NCBI RefSeq assembly: GCF_018531375.1
Contig: NZ_JAHBOH010000001.1
Span: 2,046,001 to 2,110,000, forward strand
Direction of reading: 5' to 3'
Length of the DNA stretch: 64,000 bases
Source of the DNA: Cellulomonas fulva
GTDB taxonomy: Bacteria > Actinomycetota > Actinomycetes > Actinomycetales > Cellulomonadaceae
The notes beneath the pieces were generated by a model. That model made no database searches. It saw only the letters and a list, made by a program, of their open reading frames with translations, and was not told the origin of the DNA. Shown in pieces: positions 16,332 through 24,502 of the stretch (within the stretch, counting starts at the first letter, position 1; each line of letters begins with the position of its first letter). The position numbers were made by a program, and so were the translations under genes.

Positions 16332-18167
16332 TCAGGCCTGCTCGGGCGCGGGCGTCGCGTCGGCCGGTCGGCCGCCGCGCGTGCGGCGGCGGTTGCGGCT
16401 GCGGCGGGCGCCGTCGCCGGCTCCGTCCGGCCGGCTCTCGCCGGTCGACGACGCGCTCGTGCCGGACGAGCCGGCGCCGGAGGCCTCGGACGCGCTCGTG
16501 CCCGACGCGGCGCCGGCCGGCTGGTCGGCGCTCGTCGCGCCCTCGCCGCGGCCGCGGCCGCGGCCGCCGCGACGGCGACGGGAACGGCCCTCGCCCGCCT
16601 CGTCGCGCGGCGCGTCGGAGGACGGACCCGAGGACGCGGGACCGCGACCCTCGGGTCGACCGCGGTCGCGGCCCGTGCCCGACCGGCCAGAGTCCCGCCC
16701 GCCGTCACGCCCACCATCACGCCCACCATCGCGACCGGAGCCGCCCGCGGGCGCCTGGCGCGTGCGCTTGCCGGTCTCGCCCAGGTCCTCGAGGACCTCG
16801 GCGGACAGGCCCGCACGGGTCTGCTGCGACTTCGGCAGGCGACCCTTGACGCCCTGCGGGATGTCGAGGTCGGTGTAGACGTGCGGCGAGCTCGAGTACG
16901 TCTCGACGGGCTCGGGGATGCCGAGGCCGAGGGCCTTGTCGATCAGGCCCCAGCGCGGCGTGTCGTCCCAGTCCACGAACGTGACGGCCGTGCCCTTGTT
17001 CCCCGCGCGGCCGGTGCGGCCGGTGCGGTGCAGGTAGGTCTTCTCGTCCTCGGGGCACTGGTAGTTGATGACGTGCGTGACGTCCTCGACGTCGATGCCG
17101 CGTGCGGCGACGTCGGTCGCGACGAGCACGTCGACCTTCCCGTTGCGGAACGCGCGCAGCGCCTGCTCGCGGGCGCCCTGCCCGAGGTCGCCGTGCAGCG
17201 CCCCGGATGCGAAGCCGCGCTCGGCCAGCTCGTCGGCGACCTTGGCCGCGGTCCGCTTGGTCCGCGCGAAGACGATCGTCAGGCCGCGGCCGTTGGCCTG
17301 CAGGATGCGGGACAGCAGCTCGACCTTGTCGAGCGCGTGGGCGCGGTAGACGACCTGCTTGATGTTCTTGACGGTCTGGCTGCCGTCGTCGTCCGGGTCC
17401 GCCGCGCGGATGTGCGTCGGCTGCGTCATGTAGCGGCGCGCCATGGCGACGACCGGACCGGGCATGGTCGCCGAGAACAGCATGGTGTGGCGCGACGCGG
17501 GGGTCGCGGCGAGCAGCGTCTCGACGTCCGGCAGGAAGCCCAGGTCGAGCATCTCGTCGGCCTCGTCGAGCACGACCGTGCGCACGTGGCTCAGGTCCAG
17601 GTGACGCTGCTTGAGCATGTCGATCATGCGGCCCGGCGTGCCCACGACCACGTCGACGCCCTTGTTGAGCGCGTCGATCTGCGGCTCGTACGCCCGCCCG
17701 CCGTAGACCTGCACGACGCGCACCGACCGGCGCGCGGAGGCGGTGGCGAGGTCGCCCGCGACCTGCACGGCGAGCTCGCGGGTGGGGACGACGACGAGCG
17801 CCTGCGGCTTGCCGGGCGCGCGGAGCTGGTCGTAGCCCTCCTCGTCGCGCGCGACGATCCGGTTGAGGAGCGGGACGCCGAACCCGAGGGTCTTGCCGGT
17901 GCCGGTCTTGGCCTGGCCGATGATGTCGTGCCCGGACAGGGCCACGGGCAGCGTCATCGCCTGGATGGGGAACGGGTGGCTGATGCCGGCGTCGGCGAGC
18001 GCCTGGACGATCTCGGGGCGGACGTCGAAGTCCGCGAACGAGGCGTCCACGGCCTGCACCGACGAGGCGGTGCTGACCAGGGGACGGGTCATGGGGCTGG
18101 CGAGGGCCGAGGCCTCGCTCGTGGGGGCGGCGTCGTCGGCCGCGGGTATGTGCTCTGTGGTGGTCAC
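16332..18167 (-). CDS. rhlE: DEAD-box RNA helicase with RGG-like tail
   Basis: This 611-aa ATP-dependent RNA helicase has all core motifs: a Q-motif region (FADFDVRPEIVQAL), Walker A AKTGTGKT, PTRELA, VVLDEADEML, FSATMPG, and in domain 2 VATDVAARGIDV and HRTGRTGR. The C-terminal ~160 residues are low complexity: three GRDGG copies, then Arg/Gly and Ser/Ala tracts, typical of RNA-binding tails. The GTG at 18167 (VTTTEH) is taken as start; ATG at 18093 is possible and the upstream site is weak. It likely acts in RNA turnover and ribosome assembly, and matches M. tuberculosis Rv3211 in position. Confidence 0.9.
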   Translation of the reverse strand: MTTTEHIPAADDAAPTSEASALASPMTRPLVSTASSVQAVDASFADFDVRPEIVQALADAGISHPFPIQAMTLPVALSGHDIIGQAKTGTGKTLGFGVPLLNRIVARDEEGYDQLRAPGKPQALVVVPTRELAVQVAGDLATASARRSVRVVQVYGGRAYEPQIDALNKGVDVVVGTPGRMIDMLKQRHLDLSHVRTVVLDEADEMLDLGFLPDVETLLAATPASRHTMLFSATMPGPVVAMARRYMTQPTHIRAADPDDDGSQTVKNIKQVVYRAHALDKVELLSRILQANGRGLTIVFARTKRTAAKVADELAERGFASGALHGDLGQGAREQALRAFRNGKVDVLVATDVAARGIDVEDVTHVINYQCPEDEKTYLHRTGRTGRAGNKGTAVTFVDWDDTPRWGLIDKALGLGIPEPVETYSSSPHVYTDLDIPQGVKGRLPKSQQTRAGLSAEVLEDLGETGKRTRQAPAGGSGRDGGRDGGRDGGRDSGRSGTGRDRGRPEGRGPASSGPSSDAPRDEAGEGRSRRRRGGRGRGRGEGATSADQPAGAASGTSASEASGAGSSGTSASSTGESRPDGAGDGARRSRNRRRTRGGRPADATPAPEQA

Positions 18168-18398
18168 GTCGACTCTTCGGTGCAGGGTGGCGCGCGCGTC
18201 CCGGCGCCGCCGCCAGGTGCGGGGCGCGACGGGCGACAGGGTCGCCACGAGATGGCCGGCAGCCGATGGCAGTTTGCGACTCGCAGGCGACGCCCCGGAG
18301 GGCTGCGCGAGATGGTCGTGGCCGACGGGCAACCGATGTACGCGCCCCAGCCTAGCCGACGGACCCGTCGGCACGGGGTGACGTTCTACGATCGCAGG
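18168..18398. other. 231-bp divergent promoter region, no gene
   Basis: This gap separates the helicase and ferritin-like starts. I see no reading frame with a credible start. Promoters for both genes must lie here; no clear operator stands out. The length leaves room for a leader on the helicase mRNA. Confidence 0.4.
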
Positions 18399-19151
18399 AT
18401 GACCACCGACGCCCAGCCCACGCCCGCACCCCCTGCGACGCCCGCGCCGGGGCCGTCCCGGGAGGGCGTCGCGGACGCGCTGGAGCTCCTGGGCCTCGTC
18501 GCGCAGCTCGAGCACACGGCCTTCGTGCGGCTCGCCGCCGACTCCGCGATCGCGCCGACGGTCGAGCAGCGCCTGGCGCTGTCCCGCTTCGCCGCGGCGG
18601 CGGTCGAGCGCCGGGACCGGGTCATCGCCCGGATCGAGGAGCTGGGCGCCGACGCCGCCACGACGCTGCAGCCGTTCGACGACGTGCTCGACGAGTTCGA
18701 CGCCAGGACGCCGCCGAGCTCCTGGTGGGAGCGCCTGCTCAAGGCGTACGTCGGCTACGGCGTCGCGGACGACTTCTGCCGGCTGGCCGCCCAGGGGCTC
18801 GACGAGCGGTCACGCGCCGTGGTCCTCGACGTGCTCGACGACGCGTCGCACGCGGAGCTCGCGGTCGCCGAGCTCGACGCGGCTGGCGCGCAGGACGACG
18901 CGCTGTCCTCACGCCTCGCGCTGTGGGGGCGCCGCCTGGTCGGCGAGGCGCTGTCCGTGGTCCAGCGGCTGGTCGCGCAGCGCCCCGGCCTCGCGCGGCT
19001 GGCCCGGGCCGGCGCCGAGCCGGAGGCGGCCGCGGCGGACCAGACCGTCGCCACCGACGTCCAGGCGTCCACGAACGTCCCGACCAAGGTGTTCGGCGAG
19101 CTGACCGCGCAGCACACCCGCCGGATGGGGCGCCTGGGCCTGACGCCCTGA
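18399..19151 (+). CDS. Ferritin-like fold protein (MiaE-like)
   Basis: This 250-aa protein is mostly helical. After a Pro-rich N-terminus it has Glu and His residues spaced as in ferritin-like four-helix bundles (QLEHTAF near 45, DASHAELAVAELD near 150-162). The actinobacterial family is annotated as ferritin-like or tRNA-hydroxylase-like, but its reaction is not established. It lies between rhlE and the DUF3107 gene as in mycobacteria (Rv3210c position), which supports the identification. Confidence 0.8.
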   Translation: MTTDAQPTPAPPATPAPGPSREGVADALELLGLVAQLEHTAFVRLAADSAIAPTVEQRLALSRFAAAAVERRDRVIARIEELGADAATTLQPFDDVLDEFDARTPPSSWWERLLKAYVGYGVADDFCRLAAQGLDERSRAVVLDVLDDASHAELAVAELDAAGAQDDALSSRLALWGRRLVGEALSVVQRLVAQRPGLARLARAGAEPEAAAADQTVATDVQASTNVPTKVFGELTAQHTRRMGRLGLTP

Positions 19152-19198
19152 CCCCGGGCCGGGACCGGGGATCGCACCGCGACCCGCGGCGGCCGGGC

Positions 19199-19423
19199 TC
19201 AGATCGAGCCGAACCCCACGCGAGCCTTGGTCTCGGCGCCGAGCTCGACGAACGCGAGCGTGCTCGTCGGGACGATCACGCGGCGACCCTTGGCGTCGGT
19301 GAGCTCGAGCGCGGGCTTCCCGGCGAGCGCGGCCGCGACGGCGGCGGACACCTCGTCCGCCGTCAGGTCGACCTCGAGCGCGATCTCCCGCGACACGTGC
19401 TGCACACCGATCGTGATCTCCAC
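19199..19423 (-). CDS. DUF3107 small protein (TB9.4-like)
   Basis: This is a 74-aa protein of the actinobacterial DUF3107 family (EITIGVQHVSREIALEVD at the N-terminus, then IVPTSTLAFVELG). The GTG at 19423 is chosen because GAAGGAG precedes it; an ATG 33 bases upstream adds an unconserved METVETTKETR lead. The function is unknown. Its position next to a TetR gene and opposite the ferritin-like gene matches Rv3208A in M. tuberculosis. Confidence 0.85.
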   Translation of the reverse strand: MEITIGVQHVSREIALEVDLTADEVSAAVAAALAGKPALELTDAKGRRVIVPTSTLAFVELGAETKARVGFGSI

Positions 19424-19591
19424 GCGAGTCTCCTTCGTCGTCTCCACCGTCTCCACCGCGGGCGACGGGCGTCCCGAGGGTCGCCCGGCACGTCGCTCGT
19501 CGATCCTAGGTCGTGGACGGACGGGACCGCGCCGCGTCCGCGACGAGCGAAACTCGCCCCGGGCGCCGGCCCGGGCAGCGTGCCCCGGGCG

Positions 19592-20257
19592 CTACTCGTC
19601 GTACGCGAAGTCCGGCCGGACCAGTCCCTGCACGCCCGCCCACGCGAGGCGCGTGACCAGGTCCGCGACGTGCTCGGCGTCGAGCGTGTCCGCCTGGCGG
19701 AACCGGTGCGTGGCCGCACCCTGCGCGAGCGAGATGAGCGAGACCGCGATCACGTGGCAGTCCGCGGGCTGCAGGCCGGTGACCGGCTGCAGCACGGCCG
19801 CGATGTGGTGCGCGGCCTGCGACGACGCGCTCTCGACGCGCGCCCGCACGTCGGCGTCGTGGGTGACGTCGGACTCGAACAGCAGCGCGGAGGACTCGCC
19901 CGCGAGCTCGACGAACGTCATGTAGGCGCGCACGATCGCGGCGATGACCTCGCGGCCCTGACCGCGCTGGACCGGCCCGTGCTCGATGGGTGCGACGGCG
20001 GCGGCGACCGCCGCGAGCAGGTCGGCGCCCCGCTGGTCGACGACCGCGAGGTACAGGTCCAGCTTCGAGGGGAAGTGCCGGTAGAGGACCGGCTTGCTGA
20101 CGAGCGCGCGGTCCGCGATGTCGTCCATCGACACGTGGTGGAAGCCCTCGGACGAGAACAGCTCCTGGGCGATGCGCAGCACCTGGGCACGGCGCTCGTC
20201 GCGCGCCATGCGCGGCCCGCGGGGGCGGGTCGGCTCCTCGCTCGTGCCCTCGGCCAT
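19592..20257 (-). CDS. TetR-family transcriptional regulator
   Basis: This 221-aa regulator has an N-terminal HTH (VLRIAQELFSSEGFHHVSMDDIADRALVSKPVLYRHF, shown in part; ~22-70) after a charged lead-in, and an all-helical ligand domain. It matches the Rv3208 position in mycobacteria. It lies between DUF3107 and the divergent DUF3152 gene, and may regulate either. The ATG at 20257 is the natural start; no convincing operator was seen in the short gap. Confidence 0.88.
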   Translation of the reverse strand: MAEGTSEEPTRPRGPRMARDERRAQVLRIAQELFSSEGFHHVSMDDIADRALVSKPVLYRHFPSKLDLYLAVVDQRGADLLAAVAAAVAPIEHGPVQRGQGREVIAAIVRAYMTFVELAGESSALLFESDVTHDADVRARVESASSQAAHHIAAVLQPVTGLQPADCHVIAVSLISLAQGAATHRFRQADTLDAEHVADLVTRLAWAGVQGLVRPDFAYDE

Positions 20258-20305
20258 GCGGGCGATCGTAACCAGCGGATGTTTCAACGGTGCGACGATG
20301 TCCGC

Positions 20306-21241
20306 GTGAGCGAGCCCGAAGTCCGTCGAACGGGCGATCAGGAGCCGCAGCCGTCGCGCGTGGCCGCCCGGCCGCGGAGGTCGCGGCGACCCTCGCGTGG
20401 TGCCGCCGACGCGCGGTCCGTCCGCGCGGTCGCCCTCGTCGTCGCCGCCGTGCTGCTCGGCGGTGCGGCGGCGGGCGTCGTCGTGCACGAGCGCGGCGAC
20501 GGGTCCGACGAGACGGCGGGGGCGGGTCCGTCGGACGCCGGGGCGACGGCGCCGGTGTCGTCGCCGGCCCGGACGCCCGACCCGACCCCCACCCTGACAC
20601 CCGCCCCGACACCCGCCCCGACACCCACCCTGGCGCCGTCCGCGCCGCCCGCCCCCACGCCCACGCCGACGGGGCTGCCGCGCCAGGACCGCGACGCCGG
20701 CCTGCTGTCCGACGACGTGCCCGAGTCCGCGAGCGGCGACCTGGTGGTGGTGCCCGGGTCCGACCCCGGCCCCGGGACGGGCGCGGTGCACTCGGTGCGG
20801 GTCGAGGTGGAGGACGGCCTGGACGTCGACGCCGAGGTCTTCGCGGACTTCGTCATGTCCACGCTCAACGACCCGCGGGGCTGGGGTGCCGACGGCTCGC
20901 TCTCGTTCGCCCGGACCGACGAGCCCGCGGAGATCCGGGTGGTGCTCGCCTCGCCGGACCTGACCGACGCGATGTGCGCTCCGCTGCTGACGCGCGGCGA
21001 GGTCTCCTGCGGGCGCGGCGGGCACGCGACGATCAACTTCCGTCGGTGGGTCGAGGCGATCCCCGAGTACGGGAACGACCGCTGGAGCTACCGCCGCTAC
21101 GTGGTGAACCACGAGGTCGGGCACCTGCTGGGGCACCCGCACGAGCAGTGCCCGGGCGCGGGCGAGCTCGCGCCGGTGATGCATCAGCAGTCCTACGGCG
21201 TGGCGCCGTGCGTCCCGAACCCGTGGCCGGCCCTGGGCTGA
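20306..21241 (+). CDS. Secreted DUF3152 protein with zinc-metalloprotease motif
   Basis: This 311-aa protein has a cytosolic Arg-rich start, one membrane/signal segment (AVALVVAAVLLGGAAAGVVV, ~41-60), a long Thr/Pro repeat linker (PTPTLTPAPTPAPTP), then the DUF3152 domain. Its end carries HEVGHLLGHPH and APVMHQQ, the pattern of a metzincin-type zinc site (HExxHxxGxxH, Met turn). Activity is unproven for the family. GTG 20306 is in frame. Four Cys in the catalytic region may form disulfides. It corresponds to Rv3207c. Confidence 0.85.
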   Translation: MSEPEVRRTGDQEPQPSRVAARPRRSRRPSRGAADARSVRAVALVVAAVLLGGAAAGVVVHERGDGSDETAGAGPSDAGATAPVSSPARTPDPTPTLTPAPTPAPTPTLAPSAPPAPTPTPTGLPRQDRDAGLLSDDVPESASGDLVVVPGSDPGPGTGAVHSVRVEVEDGLDVDAEVFADFVMSTLNDPRGWGADGSLSFARTDEPAEIRVVLASPDLTDAMCAPLLTRGEVSCGRGGHATINFRRWVEAIPEYGNDRWSYRRYVVNHEVGHLLGHPHEQCPGAGELAPVMHQQSYGVAPCVPNPWPALG

Positions 21242-21277
21242 GCGGGGGTGTCGGTGGCGCGTGATGGGATCGGCTCC

Positions 21278-24200
21278 GTGACGACCTCCACCCCCGCTCC
21301 CGCGCTGCGCCGGCCGGCACTCGTTGAGGCGCCCGGGCACGGTCCCGGCGCGCACGTCACGCTCGACGAGGTGCAGCGTGCGGCCGTCGCGTGGGCGCGG
21401 GACGAGGCGGCGGGCCGGGCGCTGCTCGTGCTCGGCGCGCCGGGAACGGGCAAGACGACCACGGCGCTCGAGGCCGCGGCCGCCGCGGTCGGCGCCGGTC
21501 TCGACCCCGCGGGGCTGCTGGTCCTGTCGGCCACCCGGCGCGGCGCGGCCGAGCTGCGTGACCGGCTGGCCGCGCGGCTGCCGCTGACCGCCACCCGGCC
21601 GCTCGTCCAGACGCCCGCCGCCGCGGCGTTCGCCGTGCTGCGCGCCCGCGCCGTCGCGCTCGGCGAGGTGCCGCCGACGCTCGTGTCGGGGCCGGAGCAG
21701 GACCTGCTCCTCGCGGAGCTGCTGGCCGGCCACGCCGCCGGCGAGGGCGCGCGCATCGGCTGGCCGGAGCGGGTGCGCGCGGAGGCGCTGGGCGTGCGGG
21801 CGTTCCGCGACGAGCTGCGGGACCTGCTCATGCGCGCGGCCGAGCGCGACCTGTCGCCCGACGAGCTCGCGGAGCTCGGCGAGCGGGCGGGGCGGCCGGA
21901 GTGGGCGGCCGCGGCGCGCGTCTACACGGAGTACCTGGACGTGCTCGACCTGCGGTCCGGCACGCCGGACGCGGGTGAGCGGCTCGACCCCGCGGTGGTC
22001 GTGGCGCGTGCCGCCCGGGCGCTCGAGACCTGGGAGGAGGACGTGCCCGGCGCCCCCGCGCCCCGGTGGCGGCTCGTGGTCGTCGACGACCACCAGGAGA
22101 GCACCTCGGCGACCGCGCGCCTGCTCGACGTGCTCGCCGACCGGGGCACGCGGGTGCTGCTGCTCGGGGACCCGGACGCGGCGGTCCAGACGTTCCGCGG
22201 CGCCGACCCGGCGCTGCTCGGGAGGGCGACGGGCGACCCCGCGGGCCCCGGCGCGCTGGGCGCCGCGCGGCTGGTGCTGCCCACCGCGTGGCGGCACGAC
22301 GAGACCGTGCGGGCGGCGGTGGCGCGCGTGACGGAGCGCGTCGGCACGCTGGGCGCGGCCGTGCACCGGCGAGCCGCCGCGCGGCCGGGCACCCGCGCGC
22401 CGCAGGACGTGCGGCCGGTCGGGGTGGCGCTGCTGCCGAGCGGAGCCCAGGAGGCGGCCTACGTCGCCCGGGAGCTGCGGAGCGCGCACCTCGAGGACCG
22501 GGTGCGGTGGGAGCGCATGGCGGTCGTCGCCCGGGCCGGCTCGCAGGTCACGGCGCTGCGGCGCGCGCTGGCCCAGGCCGGTGTGCCCGTCTCCGTGCTC
22601 GGCAGCGACGTGCCGCTGCGGGACGAGGCCGCGGTGCGGCCGCTCCTGGACGCCATGGGTGTCGCGGTGGGCGCGACGGAGCTCGACGCGGTCGTCGCGG
22701 CGCGGCTCGCATGCTCGCCGCTGGGTGGGCTCGACCCGGTCGGGCTGCGCCGGGTGCGCCGCGCGCTGCGGGCCGAGGAGCTCGCGGGGGGCGGCGGACG
22801 ATCGAGCGACGCGCTGCTGGTCGAGGTGCTGGACGGGCCCGGCCGCGCCGCGACCCTGCCGCCGACCGTGGCCGGGCCGGTGCACCGCCTCGCGGCCGTC
22901 GTCGCGGCCGGGCGTCGCGCGGCGGGGGACGGCGCCGACGCGCAGGGCGTGCTGTGGGCGCTGTGGGACACCGCGGGGCTCGCGGAGCCCTGGCGCCGGT
23001 CGGCGCTCGCGGGGGGCGCGGCCGGCGAGCGCGCGGACCGCGACCTGGACGCGGTGGTCGCACTGTTCCGGGCCGCCGAGACGTTCGTCGACCGGATGCC
23101 GCGCACCGCGCCGGCGGCGTTCGTCGACTGGATCCGGTCGCAGGACCTGCCGTCCGACTCGCTCGCCGCGCGCGCTCGTCGGGACGCGGTCGCGGTGCTC
23201 ACGCCCGCCGGCGCCGCGGGCGGTGAGTGGGACCTCGTCGTGGTGGCCGGCGTGCAGGAGGGGGTGTGGCCGGACCTGCGCCTGCGCGACTCGCTGCTCG
23301 GCGCCCAGGCGCTGGTCGACGTGCTCGCCGGCCGTGCCGCTGACGGCGACGGGGGCGACGGGTACGCGGCGGCACGCGCGGCGGTGCTGTCCGACGAGCT
23401 GCGCTCGTTCGCGGTCGCGCTGTCCCGCAGCCGCGGCCGCGTGGTCGTGACGGCGGTCGCGGACACGGACCACCAGCCCTCGCCGTTCGTCGACCTCGTG
23501 GAGCCCTCGACGGGTGAGCGCGACCACCGGCTCACCCAGGTGGAGCCGCCGCTCGACCTGCGCGGCCTCACCGCGCAGCTGCGTGGCCGGCTCGAGGCGG
23601 CGGCCGCAGCCGGCACGGAGCCGGACGCCGGCGCGGTGCGGGCGCTCGCCCGGCTCGCGCGCCGCGGCGTGCCGGGGGCGGACCCGCGCACGTGGCACGG
23701 GCTGGCGGGACCGAGCAGCGACGCGCCCCTGTACGCGCCCGACGAGGCGGTGCCCGTCTCGCCGTCGCGGCTCGAGACGGCGCACCGGTGCGCGCTGCGC
23801 TGGGCGCTGGAGTCCGCCGGCGGGACGGTCGGCGAGAGCGGCGGGCAGTCGCTCGGCACGCTGGTGCACGCGATCGCGCAGGAGCACCCGCAGGGCACGC
23901 ACGCGGAGCTCGCCGCGGCGCTCGACGAGCGGTGGGACGAGCTCGGGCTCGGCACGGGCTGGCCGGCCCGCGCGACCCGCGCCAAGGCCGACGCGATGAT
24001 CCGGCGGCTGGCGGACTACCTGGCCGACGCCGGCCAGGCGCTCCTGGTCGAGGGCGAGTTCCGCCTGCGCACCGACCGCGCCCTGCTGCGCGGCAGCGTG
24101 GACCGGATCGAGGCCGACCCCGAGCACCCCGACCGCGTCGTGGTCGTGGATCTCAAGACGGGCGCGAGCGCGCCGCCGAAGGAGCAGGCGAAGACCAACC

Positions 24201-24502
24201 CGCAGCTCGGCGCCTACCAGCTCGCGGTCGACGCGGGTGCGTTCGACGAGCTGCCGCCGGGGACCTCCAGCGGCGGCGCGCAGCTGGTCTACCTGGGCGT
24301 CGGGGCGTCGGCGACGCTGCGGGGGCAGGAGCCGCTCGGACCGGAGGAGGACGGCCCGTCGTGGGCGCGCGAGCTGGTGGACGAGGTCGCGGACGCGATG
24401 GCGGCGTCCGCGTTCGTCGCGACGGCCAACGACCAGTGCGACCGCTGCCCCGTGCGTCGCTCCTGCCCGGTCCGCGCCGAGGGCGGGCAGGTGGTGGCAT
24501 GA
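21278..24502 (+). CDS. adnA: AdnA-like helicase-nuclease subunit
   Basis: This ~1074-aa protein is one subunit of the AdnAB end-resection motor that prepares double-strand breaks for recombination. It has a Walker A (GAPGTGKT, ~50), UvrD-like motifs (VVVDDHQE, LLGDPDAAVQTFRGA), a degenerate C-half, and a RecB-type nuclease domain with VVVDLKTG and GAYQLAV. Four cysteines (ALRC at ~820-850, then CDRCPVRRSC) fit an Fe-S cage. DDHQE replaces the usual DExQ, as in the weaker motor subunit. Start is uncertain: GTG 21278 is used; GTG 21248 and 21254 are also open. Its stop overlaps adnB in ATGA. Confidence 0.88.
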   Translation: MTTSTPAPALRRPALVEAPGHGPGAHVTLDEVQRAAVAWARDEAAGRALLVLGAPGTGKTTTALEAAAAAVGAGLDPAGLLVLSATRRGAAELRDRLAARLPLTATRPLVQTPAAAAFAVLRARAVALGEVPPTLVSGPEQDLLLAELLAGHAAGEGARIGWPERVRAEALGVRAFRDELRDLLMRAAERDLSPDELAELGERAGRPEWAAAARVYTEYLDVLDLRSGTPDAGERLDPAVVVARAARALETWEEDVPGAPAPRWRLVVVDDHQESTSATARLLDVLADRGTRVLLLGDPDAAVQTFRGADPALLGRATGDPAGPGALGAARLVLPTAWRHDETVRAAVARVTERVGTLGAAVHRRAAARPGTRAPQDVRPVGVALLPSGAQEAAYVARELRSAHLEDRVRWERMAVVARAGSQVTALRRALAQAGVPVSVLGSDVPLRDEAAVRPLLDAMGVAVGATELDAVVAARLACSPLGGLDPVGLRRVRRALRAEELAGGGGRSSDALLVEVLDGPGRAATLPPTVAGPVHRLAAVVAAGRRAAGDGADAQGVLWALWDTAGLAEPWRRSALAGGAAGERADRDLDAVVALFRAAETFVDRMPRTAPAAFVDWIRSQDLPSDSLAARARRDAVAVLTPAGAAGGEWDLVVVAGVQEGVWPDLRLRDSLLGAQALVDVLAGRAADGDGGDGYAAARAAVLSDELRSFAVALSRSRGRVVVTAVADTDHQPSPFVDLVEPSTGERDHRLTQVEPPLDLRGLTAQLRGRLEAAAAAGTEPDAGAVRALARLARRGVPGADPRTWHGLAGPSSDAPLYAPDEAVPVSPSRLETAHRCALRWALESAGGTVGESGGQSLGTLVHAIAQEHPQGTHAELAAALDERWDELGLGTGWPARATRAKADAMIRRLADYLADAGQALLVEGEFRLRTDRALLRGSVDRIEADPEHPDRVVVVDLKTGASAPPKEQAKTNPQLGAYQLAVDAGAFDELPPGTSSGGAQLVYLGVGASATLRGQEPLGPEEDGPSWARELVDEVADAMAASAFVATANDQCDRCPVRRSCPVRAEGGQVVA

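Noticed and set aside
19592..24127. Very long open frame antisense to the DUF3152 and adnA genes
   Set aside because: Its left part is the real TetR gene; the rest is an antisense shadow caused by high GC at third positions, with Arg/Gly/Pro-rich translation and no motifs.
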